From Pyrinomonadaceae bacterium (GTDB lineage Bacteria > Acidobacteriota > Blastocatellia > Pyrinomonadales > Pyrinomonadaceae): a DNA stretch of 12,818 nucleotides. The number at the start of each line of letters is the position of its first letter. Within the stretch, counting starts at the first letter, position 1. Below are positions 1-7,018 of the stretch, piece after piece. The position numbers and the translations under genes were made by a program. The stretch lies in the NCBI GenBank assembly GCA_014379075.1, contig JACMMN010000042.1, forward strand, positions 1 through 12,818, written 5' to 3'. Under the pieces are notes generated by a model. It was given only the letters and a program-made list of their open reading frames with translations. It was not told the DNA's origin and did no database searches.

Positions 1-165
1 AGCGTTTCGGTCGTTTGCAAATTGCTAAGACGCAAACGTAAATCCGCATAATGCAAAAAGTTAAACACGCAAACTCAATAAACATTGCTTTCCACCTGCT
101 TTCGCTTACTGGCACAGAGCTTGTAATGACGAACAGCGTAGATTCTTTGAACGGGAGATAAAAAT

Positions 166-552
166 ATGGATATCGTAGTTGTAACTTATGGAGCTTATGT
201 CGCGATCAGTGTGTTTTTGACGGTTTGGGTGGCGCGTACACTGCACAAGAACGGCCGTGTCTTTCTTGTCGAGGTTTTCGGCGGCGACGAAGGCCTGGCC
301 GATTCCGTCAATCACCTGCTTGTTGTCGGTTTTTACCTGATAAACCTCGGCTACATCAGCCTAGCACTCAAGATTGGCGGTGACATCCTCAGTATCCGCG
401 AAGGCGTCGAGGCCCTATCATGGAAGATCGGCCTCGTCCTGCTCGTCCTCGGCGGCATGCACTTCTTCAATCTCGTAATCTTCAACCGCATCCACCGCCG
501 CCCCAAATTCATCCGCAAAACCCCAAATATGGACAGCGTTGTCCAGGCATAG
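166..552 (+). CDS. Small three-helix integral membrane protein, function unknown
   Basis: The 128-residue protein has three strongly hydrophobic stretches, at about residues 4-23, 47-68 and 84-106. The N-terminal half is otherwise short, with a charged loop (KNGRVFLVEVFGGDEGLADS) after helix 1. The C-terminus is basic (HRRPKFIRK) and probably cytoplasmic by the positive-inside rule. The start is set by a GGGAG ribosome binding site at 153-157, 8 nt before ATG. The motif around helix 2 (VNHLLVVGFYLINLGYISLAL) resembles uncharacterised membrane proteins that I recall from Acidobacteria and Actinobacteria, but I can assign no function. It converges with the LexA-like gene and shares a hairpin with it downstream. 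It could be a monocistronic unit or the last gene of an operon that starts outside the window. Confidence 0.8.
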   Translation: MDIVVVTYGAYVAISVFLTVWVARTLHKNGRVFLVEVFGGDEGLADSVNHLLVVGFYLINLGYISLALKIGGDILSIREGVEALSWKIGLVLLVLGGMHFFNLVIFNRIHRRPKFIRKTPNMDSVVQA

Positions 553-569
553 TGGATCACCCGGTAACT

Positions 570-613
570 AGCAAGGGCGAAAATCGTGTCAAACCTTCTG
601 TTTCGTCCTTGCT
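570..613. terminator. Stem-loop between convergent genes, possible bidirectional terminator
   Basis: AGCAAGGGCGAAA at 570-582 pairs with TTTCGTCCTTGCT at 601-613. The 13-bp stem has one G-T mismatch that would be a G-U pair in RNA, and the loop is 18 nt. It lies between the stop of the membrane protein gene (552) and the stop of the LexA-like gene (653), where a shared terminator is expected. There is no clear run of T after the stem on either strand, so intrinsic termination is only likely, not certain. Confidence 0.4.
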
Positions 614-652
614 TGCTGAGCGGAGCTCTTTAAAAGTTTATCGGAGAAAGCG

Positions 653-1276
653 CTACAACACGGGCCGCAATAAACCCCGAAACACGCCAAGTATTTTGAT
701 CTCGTCCGCGAACAGCCGAATTGGAGGGAAGTTGTCGTTTGCGGCCCGGAGTTCGATGCTTGCACCGTCCCGATAATAATTTCGCAGGATCGTTTCTGTT
801 TTGCTCATCAGCACCGCGACGCATGCACCGTCGCGAACGTTGGAATTATTGGCGATCAGAACAACGTCGCCCGAACAGATGTGTTTGCCGGACATTGCAT
901 CGTCTGGCATTCGGTAAGCATAAATTTCGGAAGACTCGATCTCGCCGAGCATAAACTTAGGAACCGCAAGCGGAACAAGCTCCCATTCGTCAGGGTCTTC
1001 GTCATCCGCAGGCGGACCGAGCCATTCGACGGCAAATTCCGCATCGGCGGCTTGGCTTGCGCGACTTAACTCCAACTTAAAGCTGCCGTTTTCACGCCGT
1101 CGCGTAAGAAAACCTTGCTCCTCGAGGGCTTCGACATGTTTCGCGATACCGGCTTTCGATCGCACGCCGAAATGGCGGGCGATCAATTGATAAGACGGCT
1201 CGTAGCCGTGGCCTTCGATATAGTGCCTAATGAAGTCAAGAACTTCTCGCTGGCGTCGCGTACGTGTCGGTGGCAT
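653..1276 (-). CDS. LexA-family transcriptional repressor lacking the Ser/Lys self-cleavage dyad
   Basis: The 207-residue protein has LexA architecture. An N-terminal winged helix-turn-helix (residues 1-62; TRRQREVLDFIRHYIEGHGYEPSYQLIARHFGVRS) is followed by a peptidase S24-like C-terminal fold (about 98-205). I chose the ATG at 1276 because the LexA N-terminal motif (TxRQxxVLxFI) begins right after it. The longer frame to 1414 only translates repeat DNA. In E. coli LexA the catalytic Ser119 lies in GMSM and Lys156 in TVKRL. Here the matching places read DDAM (Ala127, codon GCA at 896-898) and TILRN (Leu164). The Ala-Gly cleavage site is also not recognisable. If so, it should bind DNA and dimerise but not be inactivated by RecA-stimulated self-cleavage. 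It need not be an SOS regulator, and no SOS gene lies next to it. It is divergent from hflX. The DNA targets are unknown; the 7-bp repeats upstream are candidates. Confidence 0.85.
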   Translation of the reverse strand: MPPTRTRRQREVLDFIRHYIEGHGYEPSYQLIARHFGVRSKAGIAKHVEALEEQGFLTRRRENGSFKLELSRASQAADAEFAVEWLGPPADDEDPDEWELVPLAVPKFMLGEIESSEIYAYRMPDDAMSGKHICSGDVVLIANNSNVRDGACVAVLMSKTETILRNYYRDGASIELRAANDNFPPIRLFADEIKILGVFRGLLRPVL

Positions 1277-1282
1277 GTTGAG

Positions 1283-1373
1283 AATCGTAGATCGTAATCG
1301 GTGAATCGTCAATCGTGAATCGTGAAAGAATACCGTGCCCGCGTTACCGATTGTCGATTGACGATTCACGAAT
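1283..1373. repeat. Two oppositely oriented runs of 7-bp repeats forming a dyad in the divergent promoter region
   Basis: On the left, AATCGT starts at 1283, 1304, 1311 and 1318; the last three are exactly 7 bp apart. On the right, CGATT starts at 1348, 1355 and 1362, followed by CGAAT at 1369, again every 7 bp and in inverted orientation. Within these arms GTGAATCGTCAATCG (1301-1315) and CGATTGACGATTCAC (1355-1369) are a perfect 15-bp inverted repeat with a 39-bp spacer. It occupies the gap between the lexA-like gene and hflX and overlaps promoter elements of both. It may be an array of operators for the neighbouring repressor, or a heptanucleotide short tandem repeat of the kind known from filamentous cyanobacteria. 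Confidence 0.7.
1284..1312 (-). promoter_or_regulatory. Candidate sigma70 promoter for the LexA-like gene, leaderless arrangement
   Basis: Read on the minus strand, TTGACG (1312-1307) and TACGAT (1289-1284) are separated by exactly 17 bp. They match the -35 consensus at 5 of 6 and the -10 at 4 of 6 positions. The expected transcription start, about 7 nt beyond the -10 box, falls at or next to the ATG at 1276-1274. No Shine-Dalgarno sequence precedes that ATG. The mRNA would therefore be leaderless. The promoter is embedded in the heptamer repeats, so a protein bound there would block it. Confidence 0.5.
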
Positions 1374-1374
1374 C

Positions 1375-1396
1375 TGTTATAATAAAAGGCTGGAGG
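1375..1396 (+). promoter_or_regulatory. Extended -10 promoter and Shine-Dalgarno sequence of hflX
   Basis: TGTTATAAT at 1375-1383 is a perfect extended -10 box (TGn followed by TATAAT). A TTGACG lies upstream at 1358-1363, but only 14 bp away, so this promoter probably relies on the extended -10 rather than the -35 box. The expected start is near 1390. GGAGG at 1392-1396 would then lie at the very 5' end of the mRNA. This matters for the hflX start: the GGAGG points to initiation just after 1400, not at the GTG at 1485. Confidence 0.5.
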
Positions 1397-1484
1397 ATAC
1401 ACATTTATCAGCAATATTCACGGATTTACGCAGGGATTAAAACATAACCAGATCCGCCGAATCGAACGGCTGGCGACGAGGCGG

Positions 1485-3104
1485 GTGCCCGCTGACCAGA
1501 TAGTATCGCAGGAACTCGCCCGGCAAATGGCCGAGGTCTCGCTTGAGACGGGACGACAGATCGGTGTGCTGCTAAACCGCAAAGGACAGGTCGAATATGT
1601 CATGGTTGGCACGGCGAAGAGCATCGAAATGCCCGATTTCGGGCGTTCTCGCGTATCGACCGACAGGTTTCGCGGTCTGCGGTGCGTTCATACGCACCTT
1701 CTCGGCGAAAAACTGACTCAGGACGATCTCACCGATCTCGCACTGCTTCGCCTCGATCTGATGTCTATCGTTCAGATCGATAAATTGAGCGGCCTACCCG
1801 GTCTCGTTTACTCCGCCCACCTGCTGCCGACGAATGCTGAATCGCTGGAAACCGAAAGCCAGACGCTGCCGTACGAATTTTTAGAGCCGCGCGTACCCTC
1901 GCAACTCGATACAAACTTTTCCGAGCTGATCTCGTCGCTGGAAAGCGAGATGACCCGCATACGGCTACCCAGAGCACGCGAGTCAAACCGCGACCGCGCG
2001 ATCCTCGTCGGCGTAACGACCAGCCACATTGACGATGCTGAGGAATCGATGGCGGAACTCCAGGAACTGACCGAGTCGGCAGATGTCGTCGTACTCGACA
2101 AAATCATCCAGCGGCGACCGAAGATCGATGCAAAAACCGTGCTCGGCAAGGGCAAACTAGAAGAGCTTCTTATCCGGTCAATGCGTCTTGGCGCCGATCT
2201 GATCGTGTTTGACACGGAACTTTCGCCTACACAGGTGCGTTCGCTGTCGGAAGCTACGGATCTGAAGGTCATCGATCGGCCGCAGTTGATTCTTGACATC
2301 TTCGCCCAGCGTGCTCAATCGCGCGAGGGTAAGCTGCAAGTCGAGCTCGCGCAGCTTAAATATTTGCTCCCGCGGCTTGTACAGGGACAGAACTCAGCCT
2401 TTTCGCGTCTCGCGGGCGGCATCGGCGGACGCGGGCCGGGTGAAACTAAGCTCGAAACCGACCGCAGGCGGGTTCGCGACAAGATCAATAATCTCGATAA
2501 ACAGGTCGAAGGAATGCGTCGCCAGCGTCAGGAGCGTAGGAAGAATCGATCGCAAAAGAATTTGCCGGTAATATCGCTCGTCGGATACACCAACGCGGGG
2601 AAATCCACACTGCTGAACACGCTGACGCAAAGTGACGTTTACGCTGAGAAAAAGATGTTCGCTACGCTTGATCCGACATCCCGGCGGCTGCGTCTGCCAT
2701 ACGAGCAGGAAGTGATCATTAACGACACAGTGGGTTTCATCCGAGACCTTCCTGAAGCTCTCGTCGCAGCCTTCCGCGCGACTTTAGAGGAGATATCTGA
2801 CAGCGACCTGCTGATCCACGTCGTCGATGCGTCAAATTCGCGGGCGATCAATCAGGTGGAATCCGTGGAGAAAATACTCATCGATTTGAAACTTAACGAG
2901 ATACCGCAGATCATCGTTCTGAACAAGGCCGATCTGAGCAGCGAGACGGACATCGACACGTTAACGCGGCAGATATCGCTTGACAAGGACTCGGATGTCG
3001 TGGCAGTTTCAGCTATTCAGGCGAAAACGCTGAAGCCATTGATAGAAAGTATCGGACGCGGAGTCTCAAAGGATTTGAGCGAATTTGCCGTCGGCACCGC
3101 ATGA
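1485..3104 (+). CDS. hflX: GTPase HflX, ribosome-splitting/50S-associated factor
   Basis: This is a 539-residue frame counted from the first conventional start (GTG at 1485). HflX is a cytoplasmic GTPase of the Obg-HflX superfamily that binds the large ribosomal subunit and rescues stalled or heat-damaged ribosomes. In order it shows the N-terminal HflX extension (residues 1-130), the GTP-binding N-terminal domain (about 170-300, including KTVLGKGK), the glycine-rich GGIGGRGPGETKLETDRR at 311-328, a coiled linker, and the G domain. The G motifs are G1 GYTNAGKST (367-375), G2 FATLDPT (392-398), G3 DTVGF (414-418), G4 NKAD (480-483) and G5 SAIQ (509-512). It is longer than E. coli HflX (426 residues), as usual for the long form of the family. 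In-frame codons upstream of 1485 read IHGFTQGLKHNQIRRIERLATRR after a stop at 1383. That looks like the normal HflX N-terminus, so the real start is probably near 1407 or 1416. A pgpH-like gene follows 46 bp downstream, likely in the same operon. Confidence 0.95.
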   Translation: MPADQIVSQELARQMAEVSLETGRQIGVLLNRKGQVEYVMVGTAKSIEMPDFGRSRVSTDRFRGLRCVHTHLLGEKLTQDDLTDLALLRLDLMSIVQIDKLSGLPGLVYSAHLLPTNAESLETESQTLPYEFLEPRVPSQLDTNFSELISSLESEMTRIRLPRARESNRDRAILVGVTTSHIDDAEESMAELQELTESADVVVLDKIIQRRPKIDAKTVLGKGKLEELLIRSMRLGADLIVFDTELSPTQVRSLSEATDLKVIDRPQLILDIFAQRAQSREGKLQVELAQLKYLLPRLVQGQNSAFSRLAGGIGGRGPGETKLETDRRRVRDKINNLDKQVEGMRRQRQERRKNRSQKNLPVISLVGYTNAGKSTLLNTLTQSDVYAEKKMFATLDPTSRRLRLPYEQEVIINDTVGFIRDLPEALVAAFRATLEEISDSDLLIHVVDASNSRAINQVESVEKILIDLKLNEIPQIIVLNKADLSSETDIDTLTRQISLDKDSDVVAVSAIQAKTLKPLIESIGRGVSKDLSEFAVGTA

Positions 3105-3150
3105 GCCATTGTGATTTTAGAAAGTTTCCCGATCCAGCGCGAAGATCATA

Positions 3151-5598
3151 ATGAGTAAACGAATTCAAGACCTGACCACACCGGTCACCAGATGGCGCAA
3201 GGCTGTTTGGGGCGGCATTTCGCGCCCGTTCGAAAGGCTTTCGGAGGCTCAGCGATTTTGGATCGGTTTCGCAACGCTTTGCCTGGTGACGACACTGCTG
3301 ATTAATAATCCGATCTGGCGGAACAGCGGCGAACAAATTTATAAAGAAGGCGACATAGCTCGCGAGAGCATCATTTCGCCCTCTGACATTTATTTTGTAG
3401 ACGAAGAAGAATCCGAACGCATAAGGCAGTCCGCCAAGGAAACAGTTGCTCCGATCTTTGCCTTCGAACCGAAACGCGCCGACGAAGCTGTGCAGAATTT
3501 TCGGTCCGCCTGGGAAAACCTGCAGCGAAAGACCGAAAGTGGGACCAACGTCAACAAGGCAAACTCAAACGCTAAGGTCGAAATGACTTGGACCGGGGCC
3601 GGAGGCGATGAGGCTGGGAAAATATTCGCTGCCCGCAGGTTCAGCCCGAATGAACTGGATGCCGTAACCCGGATCGTTCGCGAAAACGCCGGCGGGGATA
3701 TCTTTGGCGATCAGGATCGCCAGTTTCTCGAAGGCGAAATTTCCATTGTCGACCGGCAGCGTCCGACCGATTCTCGGCAGGCGCAAAATCCGGCAATGTC
3801 GATGACGCCGCTATCGGAGGCACGAAAGGCTTTGAACGAAGGCCTGACGCAAATTCGCAGCCTGTCTGAAAAGGAAGTGGCCGCCTTTGGTGCCGCTCTC
3901 GCACCCCTGATCCAGCCGAGTATCGTCTATGACGCGGCAGCGACGGAGAATGCACGAAAGGTCGTTGCGGACAGCGTTCAGCCCGTAACTATATCGCTCA
4001 AACGCAGCCAAAAGATCGCCGACGAAGGCAATATTATTACCACGCAGGTTCTCTCTCAAATTTCGGCTATTCGCAATTACAGTTCTTCCACACGCCAGTT
4101 GAACCGTTTCTTCGGATTATTGATGCTGATCTCCGCCCTGTTTTGGGCGGCATGGAAATTCATCGAGCATCGCGGCATCGTTGCACGACTTGCTCTTTCC
4201 GAACAGAAGACCTTCGCTCTTTTTGGGTTTATTGTCTTGATTCAGACAGCGTTACTTGCGGTATTTTTTAGGTTGGCGGATTTTACTGCGGCCCAGAATG
4301 TAAAGGCACCGCTCAGCGATCCGACTTTGTGGGCATTTGCTATCCCGTTCGCTTTCGGCAGCCTGCTGATGAACTTGCTGGCCGATCGACGAACTGCTTT
4401 ATTTACAGGGATCTTTTGTGCTTTGTTAGCGGGATTTCTGGCACCGCGTGGGTTGGAATTTGCGATCTACGCGACGATCGCGTCTTCGGTTTCGGTTTAC
4501 GGCATCGGCCGTTACCGCAGTCGGCAAACAGTGACGATTGCGGGGATCTTGGTAGGCCTGTCGAGCGCTTGTGTTGCCGTTGCATTGATCGCGTATACGC
4601 AGCAGCCGTTTATTTTAAATACGCTTTCGCTTGCGATTGCCTGCGGGCTTGCAAGCGGCATCATCACGGCGGCGGTGACGGCTGTTTTTCTGCCGTTGTG
4701 CGAGACGCTTTTCGGGATTTTGACCGATGTAAAACTGCTTGAGCTTTCGAATGCCGATCTGCCGGTTTTGGGCCAGCTTGCCATGCGTGCCCCGGGGACG
4801 AACCAGCATTCACACGCGGTTGGTCAATTGGCTGAGGAAGCCTGCCGCGTCGTGGGTGCCAATGGGCTGCTTGCGCGGATCGGGGCTTTGTATCACGACA
4901 TCGGGAAATCGGCCGCGCCCGAGCATTTTGTCGAAAATCAGATGGGCAAGAACCCCCACGACCATTTAAAGCCGGTGCAGAGCGCGAAGATAATTATCAG
5001 CCATGTGACCTACGGCATAAAGCTGGGGAAAGAAATGGGTCTGCCGCAGCGTATCATCGATTTCATACCGCAGCATCATGGAACGCGGACGCTCCATTAT
5101 TTTCTGAAAAAAGCTCAGGCCGAAGCTCGTCCGGACGAAGAATTCGTCGAGAACGATTTTCGCTATCCCGGTCCGAAACCTCAGTTTCGTGAGGCGGCGA
5201 TAATGATGATCGCCGACAGTTGCGAGGCCGCCGCCCGCTCTCTTTCCGAACCAACGCCGGAAAATATCAGGTTTATCGTTACGAAAATTATCGACGCTAT
5301 TCTCAGCGACGATCAGCTCGACGAATGCGATCTGACATTACGCGAATTAACGCAGATACGCGAAGCAATGATACGCTCGCTCGTCGCGATCTATCACTCG
5401 CGTGTCGATTATCCCGGCTACGTGCCTCCGCCTTCTGGACAAAGGATACTCATCCCAGCCGATCTCGACAGCGAGGAACGCGGCCTGAAATATTCAGATC
5501 CCGCCGACATCCCGATCAGCCCCGGAGGCGAGATCGAAGACGAAGCCATCGACCGCTCGCACGAACCGGAAAAAGCGGAAGCGAAAACGGCGGAATAA
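3151..5598 (+). CDS. pgpH: 7TM-HD family phosphodiesterase (PgpH-like, cyclic di-AMP hydrolysis)
   Basis: The 815-residue inner-membrane protein has the PgpH layout. A first hydrophobic helix (about 34-52) is followed by a large extracytoplasmic 7TMR-HDED domain (about 55-312). A bundle of further helices follows (about 318-338, 353-375, 393-412, 415-435, 437-455, 462-482, 489-516). The cytoplasmic HD domain comes last (about 545-745). Its metal-binding residues are present: H555 (HSHAVG), HD at 582-583 (LYHDIGK), H603/H605, H618 (SHVTYG), H642/H643 (PQHHGT) and D689 (MMIADS). Listeria PgpH splits cyclic di-AMP to pApA; the same reaction is inferred here, so the organism should use this second messenger. 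The C-terminal 50 residues are acidic and probably disordered. Start: ATG at 3151, with only a weak purine-rich stretch (GCGAAG) before it. It lies 46 bp after hflX. A ybeY gene, often its neighbour elsewhere, does not follow. Confidence 0.9.
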   Translation: MSKRIQDLTTPVTRWRKAVWGGISRPFERLSEAQRFWIGFATLCLVTTLLINNPIWRNSGEQIYKEGDIARESIISPSDIYFVDEEESERIRQSAKETVAPIFAFEPKRADEAVQNFRSAWENLQRKTESGTNVNKANSNAKVEMTWTGAGGDEAGKIFAARRFSPNELDAVTRIVRENAGGDIFGDQDRQFLEGEISIVDRQRPTDSRQAQNPAMSMTPLSEARKALNEGLTQIRSLSEKEVAAFGAALAPLIQPSIVYDAAATENARKVVADSVQPVTISLKRSQKIADEGNIITTQVLSQISAIRNYSSSTRQLNRFFGLLMLISALFWAAWKFIEHRGIVARLALSEQKTFALFGFIVLIQTALLAVFFRLADFTAAQNVKAPLSDPTLWAFAIPFAFGSLLMNLLADRRTALFTGIFCALLAGFLAPRGLEFAIYATIASSVSVYGIGRYRSRQTVTIAGILVGLSSACVAVALIAYTQQPFILNTLSLAIACGLASGIITAAVTAVFLPLCETLFGILTDVKLLELSNADLPVLGQLAMRAPGTNQHSHAVGQLAEEACRVVGANGLLARIGALYHDIGKSAAPEHFVENQMGKNPHDHLKPVQSAKIIISHVTYGIKLGKEMGLPQRIIDFIPQHHGTRTLHYFLKKAQAEARPDEEFVENDFRYPGPKPQFREAAIMMIADSCEAAARSLSEPTPENIRFIVTKIIDAILSDDQLDECDLTLRELTQIREAMIRSLVAIYHSRVDYPGYVPPPSGQRILIPADLDSEERGLKYSDPADIPISPGGEIEDEAIDRSHEPEKAEAKTAE

Positions 5599-5673
5599 AT
5601 TCTCCTTGACTCAGAAGTACATTGATTCGCGTCATCTCTGCCCGTGACATGACATAAAACGAGGAAAGAATAT

Positions 5674-5952
5674 ATGCCGAAAAAAATAAAAGAGATACCG
5701 AATTTTAAGACTGAGGACGAAGAACGCGCGTTTTGGGCAAAAGAACATTCGACCGATTACGTGAATTGGGAAAAAGCGGAGCTTTCCGTCCTGCCTAATC
5801 TTAGGCCGTCAACGCGGACTATTTCGTTGAGGCTTTCCAAATCGATGCTTGAGAAAATCCGGCTGGTTGCGAACAAGCGTGATGTGCCGTATCAATCCCT
5901 GATAAACATTTTTCTCAAAGAGCGGATCGATGAAGAATTGAAGATTTCGTGA
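5674..5952 (+). CDS. BrnA/CopG-type antitoxin, apparently without a partner toxin
   Basis: The 92-residue protein has two parts. The N-terminal half (NFKTEDEERAFWAKEHSTDYVNWEKAE) is typical of the CopG-antitoxin family that includes BrnA. The C-terminal half (residues 48-90; TRTISLRLSKSMLEKIRLVANKRDVPYQSLINIFLKERIDEE) is a ribbon-helix-helix DNA-binding domain. Such proteins neutralise a small RNase toxin of the BrnT type and repress their own operon. The toxin normally lies immediately upstream. Here only 75 bp separate the gene from pgpH, and no toxin-sized frame lies on either side. A good ribosome binding site (GAGGAAAG) precedes ATG 5674. It may act as a solitary regulator, pair with a distant toxin, or be a remnant. 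The family call is strong and the biological role is open. Confidence 0.8.
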   Translation: MPKKIKEIPNFKTEDEERAFWAKEHSTDYVNWEKAELSVLPNLRPSTRTISLRLSKSMLEKIRLVANKRDVPYQSLINIFLKERIDEELKIS

Positions 5953-6056
5953 CGGTGTAGCCTTTGTCGAGAGGCGACTCGTAAAGTTCCTCGGCATTTG
6001 ATTTGTCTCGCTATTATAACGCAAAATACTTCAAAAAATTAGATACAAGCTAATTC

Positions 6057-6085
6057 TTGACCAATCCCCAACTTTGCAATAACTT
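6057..6085 (+). promoter_or_regulatory. Candidate promoter of the cyanophycin genes
   Basis: TTGACC (6057-6062) and TAACTT (6080-6085) are separated by 17 bp in an AT-rich stretch upstream of cphB. The -35 box is close to consensus and the -10 box keeps only the key TA...T positions. AAAGGA at 6119-6124 is the ribosome binding site, 5 nt before the cphB ATG. The rest of the 177-bp gap (5953-6129) shows no gene. Confidence 0.4.
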
Positions 6086-6129
6086 TAAGTATAAGTTTTA
6101 GCAGAGTTTATTGAATCCAAAGGACATTA

Positions 6130-6984
6130 ATGATTGAACGAAGTGATCGCGAGGTCATCGGTGGGCATTTACTTGTAATCGGCGGGGCCGAGGACAAATA
6201 CAACGAACGGCGGATTTTAAAGAAGTTTCTTTCGCTTGCCGGAGAGAAGGATGCGGAAGTGCTAATAGTACCGTGCGCATCGGATTTTCCGGAGTTCGCG
6301 GCTGATGTTTATACTCAGGCTTTTCGGAATCTTGGTGTGGCCAATCCGCGTGTTCTGCGGGCGACATCGCGGCAGGATGTATTCGATGCGGATGTGCCGG
6401 CTTTGCTCGACGGTGTAACCGGCGTTTTTATCACGGGCGGCGATCAAATGAGGCTTGTATCCCTGCTTGGCGGAACGGCTTTTGCGGCGAGACTGCGGAA
6501 GATGGTGACGCAAACCGACCTTGTGATGGCCGGAACGAGTGCCGGTGCAGCCGGAATGAGTACGTCGATGATCGTCCGCGGCGAATCGACCTCGCATCCA
6601 CACAAAAACAGCGTAAGGCTCTCGCCCGGCCTCGGCTTCCTGAAAAATATAATCATCGATCAGCATTTTACGGAGCGGGGACGGATAAGCCGGTTGATAA
6701 CGGCCGTTTCCTATAATCCATACAATCTGGGTATCGGGATCGATGAAAATACGGCAATAATTTTGGACAAGGAAGGAAATCTGGAAGTGTTCGGAGCGGG
6801 TTCGATCACTATCGTCGATGGCTCGAAGATCAGCTATAACGAGATCGCCGAAGTTGACGATTTTCAATCCTTCAGTGTTTTCGGAGTGCAGCTTCATGTT
6901 TTGCAGGACGGCCTCATCTACGATTACTTCAATCGCAGACCCGTACCTCCGCCGAATGAGTTTTTGCTTCCGGATCTTGCGTAA
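6130..6984 (+). CDS. cphB: Cyanophycinase, cyanophycin-degrading serine exopeptidase
   Basis: The 284-residue protein is full length for the peptidase S51 family. CphB cuts cyanophycin, a poly-Asp backbone with Arg side chains, from its end and releases beta-Asp-Arg dipeptides in the cytoplasm. Motifs are the N-terminal GGHLLVIGGAEDK (11-23), the ITGGDQ strand-turn (101-106), the nucleophile elbow GTSAGAAGMS with Ser137, and DQHFTERGR (177-185) with His179 and Arg183. The final family motif is GIDENTA (203-209). All family signature residues that I can recognise are present, so it should be active. ATG 6130 is supported by AAAGGA at 6119-6124 and by the short lead into the first strand. It lies upstream of cphA in the same direction and was probably co-transcribed with it before a 490-bp element entered the gap. 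The intracellular form is likely because no signal peptide is seen. Confidence 0.95.
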   Translation: MIERSDREVIGGHLLVIGGAEDKYNERRILKKFLSLAGEKDAEVLIVPCASDFPEFAADVYTQAFRNLGVANPRVLRATSRQDVFDADVPALLDGVTGVFITGGDQMRLVSLLGGTAFAARLRKMVTQTDLVMAGTSAGAAGMSTSMIVRGESTSHPHKNSVRLSPGLGFLKNIIIDQHFTERGRISRLITAVSYNPYNLGIGIDENTAIILDKEGNLEVFGAGSITIVDGSKISYNEIAEVDDFQSFSVFGVQLHVLQDGLIYDYFNRRPVPPPNEFLLPDLA

Positions 6985-7018
6985 TAGAATTGAACCGCAG
7001 AAACGCTGAGACGCAGAG

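Noticed and set aside
12..38. CGTTTGC/GCAAACG inverted repeat and a CATAAT box at 47-52 upstream of the membrane protein gene
   Set aside because: The arms are only 7 bp with a 13-nt spacer, and the candidate -35 (TTGCTA, 22-27) is 19 bp away; too weak to call as a promoter or terminator.
1277..1414. N-terminal extension of the LexA-like protein up to an ATG at 1414
   Set aside because: It translates the heptamer repeat region, lies upstream of the LexA start motif, and a well-spaced promoter ends right at 1276.
5606..5635. TTGACT at 5606-5611 as a promoter for the antitoxin gene
   Set aside because: No acceptable -10 box lies 16-18 bp downstream.
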